Source of the DNA: Halobacteriovoraceae bacterium
Lineage (GTDB): Bacteria; Bdellovibrionota; Bacteriovoracia; Bacteriovoracales; Bacteriovoracaceae
Direction: 5' to 3'
Assembly (NCBI GenBank): GCA_020635135.1
Contig: JACKAJ010000015.1
Coordinates: forward strand, 1,566,233 to 1,630,232
Length of the DNA stretch: 64,000 nt
In this document: positions 62,747 to 64,000 of the stretch, one piece after another
Layout: each line of letters starts with the position of its first letter
Numbering within the stretch: position 1 is the first letter of the stretch
Notes under the pieces: model-generated
What the model was told of the DNA's origin: nothing
The model's database searches: none
What the model saw: the letters and a program-made list of their open reading frames with translations, nothing else
Position numbers and translations under genes: made by a program

Positions 62747-64000
62747 ATGTCAACAAAACTGCTTGTCGTTGATGACAGTAAAAACATTCAAAAAGTTGTC
62801 GGGATTATTCTCGGTGATAAAGACTTTGAAATTCGAAACTGTTCAAGTTACGGAGAACTCGAAGCGATTCTTTCTGATTTCTCACCTGAACTTGTTCTTC
62901 TTGATTTTGGAATTTCTGAAGAGAAAAGTGCTTACGAAATAACAAAAGAAATTAAAGAGCATTCAAGCGCCAAAGTTATCATGCTCTATGGAACTTTTGA
63001 TAACGTTGATGAAAATTTGATTGAAGAAAGTCACGTTGATGATCATATTTTTAAACCTTTTGACGGTGATAAGTTAACGAAAGTTTGTGAAATGGTTCTG
63101 GGAGAGACGTTCGGTGAGAGAACCGGCGCTCGCGAAGGATTGATTGAGCAATTGGAAGAAACTCCTGTGAATAATGAAGAAACAATTACAAAAGTTGTCC
63201 CCCCTGAAGATGCTCTTGGAGATGAATCGGGATGGGGAATAAAAATTCCTTCAATTATTGGAGTGGAAGAACATTCGGGGGAAGACTCTCAGCTGAATGA
63301 AGATTTGCAGCGAATACCAGATATTATTGAAGACACAGATATTGATTTTAAAATCGAAGAGAATTTTAAAGAGCTCTCTGAGCCTGTAGCCAAAAAAGTC
63401 GTTGAACCAGCAAAAGAGATTCCAACTATAATGGATAATTTTGATGAAGAGGAAGAGCAAACACTTTATCCTTCTGATGAAGATTTAGAATACCCAGATG
63501 TGATAGAACCTGAGCCTATCGAACTCGAAGCTGATGACGAAGACACAGATACTAAAACGCTCGATATTGAAGTGGCTGACAATCGCCCTATCGAATTCCA
63601 AACTTCGGCATCATCTTCACAGTTAATCTCTTCGGAAGATTTGCTCAAGGAACCCGATCCCAACGAAGATACCAATGACAGCACTGAAATTGTCGATATG
63701 AATATGACTCAAGAACAAGAAGAAGAGAGTTTGAGTCGCTTGAAAAAACAAATTCTCGATGAGCTGGATGAAGATGCTTGGCAAGATGATGACAATACCA
63801 ATACCCGAATTATGGTGGGAAGCCTCGGGAAAGATACCATTGATTCGAGCATTGATCGCGATGCTTTACGAGCTGACATCATTGAAGAAATTAGAGAAAG
63901 CTTTTATAAAGATATTAAAAAAGAAATTATCGCGAAGCTCAATGAAGAGCTCCCTAAAATATTAAAGAACGATCTCATTCCTGTGTTCGAAGAGAACATA
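62747..64000 (+). CDS. Receiver-domain protein with long acidic tail, 3'-truncated
   Basis: The frame is open to the window end (418 codons visible). Receiver domain ~1-122: VVDDSKN (acidic pocket), LLDFGI (phospho-Asp), LYGTF (Thr) and FKPF (Lys). After ~130 comes a long Glu/Asp-rich disordered region with no output domain visible. Then, from ~360, helix-forming segments (EEESLSRLKKQILDELDE and RADIIEEIRESFYKDI). RomR-type polarity regulators share receiver plus acidic tail, but homology was not established. It is 87 bp after the phosphatase. ATAGAGG lies before the ATG and TATACT at 62724-62729 could be a -10. Confidence 0.8.
   Translation, partial: MSTKLLVVDDSKNIQKVVGIILGDKDFEIRNCSSYGELEAILSDFSPELVLLDFGISEEKSAYEITKEIKEHSSAKVIMLYGTFDNVDENLIEESHVDDHIFKPFDGDKLTKVCEMVLGETFGERTGAREGLIEQLEETPVNNEETITKVVPPEDALGDESGWGIKIPSIIGVEEHSGEDSQLNEDLQRIPDIIEDTDIDFKIEENFKELSEPVAKKVVEPAKEIPTIMDNFDEEEEQTLYPSDEDLEYPDVIEPEPIELEADDEDTDTKTLDIEVADNRPIEFQTSASSSQLISSEDLLKEPDPNEDTNDSTEIVDMNMTQEQEEESLSRLKKQILDELDEDAWQDDDNTNTRIMVGSLGKDTIDSSIDRDALRADIIEEIRESFYKDIKKEIIAKLNEELPKILKNDLIPVFEENI

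Noticed and set aside
1..64000. tRNA, rRNA genes, prophage and complete insertion sequences
   Set aside because: None recognised in the intergenic gaps; no integrase or transposase coding sequence was seen.

Overview
The window is an AT-rich bacterial chromosome segment. Gene content and style suggest a predatory delta-type bacterium of the Bdellovibrionota, probably the Bacteriovorax/Halobacteriovorax/Peredibacter side. The grounds are many small exported lipoproteins, a giant Ig-repeat surface protein, paired FKBP lipoproteins, an HD-GYP-like degenerate protein, PilZ and FHA signalling, a Tad-type secretion subunit and a two-domain M16 peptidase. That placement is inference; no 16S rRNA or tRNA gene was seen.

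Layout. (1) 1-9498 is the 3' part of a giant exported repeat protein: about 24 Ig-like modules of roughly 100 residues, two FN3-like modules and three C-terminal jelly-roll-like modules. Eight modules form a 2409-bp super-repeat with stretches of near-identity. (2) 9505-11490 holds a small lipoprotein facing two overlapping FKBP-type lipoprotein genes with a good sigma70-type promoter. (3) 11634-12722 is a degenerate HD-GYP-like protein. (4) 12843-27745 is tuf followed by an S10-spc-alpha ribosomal superoperon (rpsJ to rplQ, with secY, adk, rpmJ and rpoA). rpsD, infA and map are missing from their usual places. (5) 27755-31175 carries a TlpA-like thioredoxin, a sigma54 activator, a cupin with a hairpin over its ribosome binding site, and a small exported protein. 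(6) 31329-34770 is a translationally coupled biotin-dependent acyl-CoA carboxylase operon (carboxyltransferase, biotin carboxylase, biotin carrier). (7) 34946-37460 holds small proteins, including a YceI-like and an NTF2-like exported protein that converge on a perfect REP-like palindrome. (8) 37463-43625 has an M16 peptidase, HemW, and an unusual secreted protein with two uracil-DNA-glycosylase-like domains. A 0.4-kb gap with a 196-bp inverted-repeat element follows. (9) 44045-47730 is grpE-dnaK-dnaJ behind a sigma32-like promoter; DnaJ has lost one of its two zinc centres.

(10) 47799-55253 is an envelope region: DoxX, an LpoA-like lipoprotein, a tiny very basic protein, an AMP-nucleosidase-like enzyme, MreB, a PilZ protein with intact c-di-GMP motifs, a lipoprotein and NagZ. 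(11) 55307-64000 is a secretion and signalling cluster: a TadC-like protein fused to an exported domain, DUF192, three FHA proteins (four FHA domains, one of them with a PAS-like sensor), a PP2C-like phosphatase and a receiver-domain protein cut by the window end. No Ser/Thr kinase lies inside the window.

The strongest candidates for something undescribed are the secreted double UDG-like protein (41175-43625), the FHA/PP2C/TadC-fusion cluster (55307 to the end), the patchwork super-repeat adhesin, and several small RNA or DNA elements (30066-30098, 36208-36276, 43656-43851).
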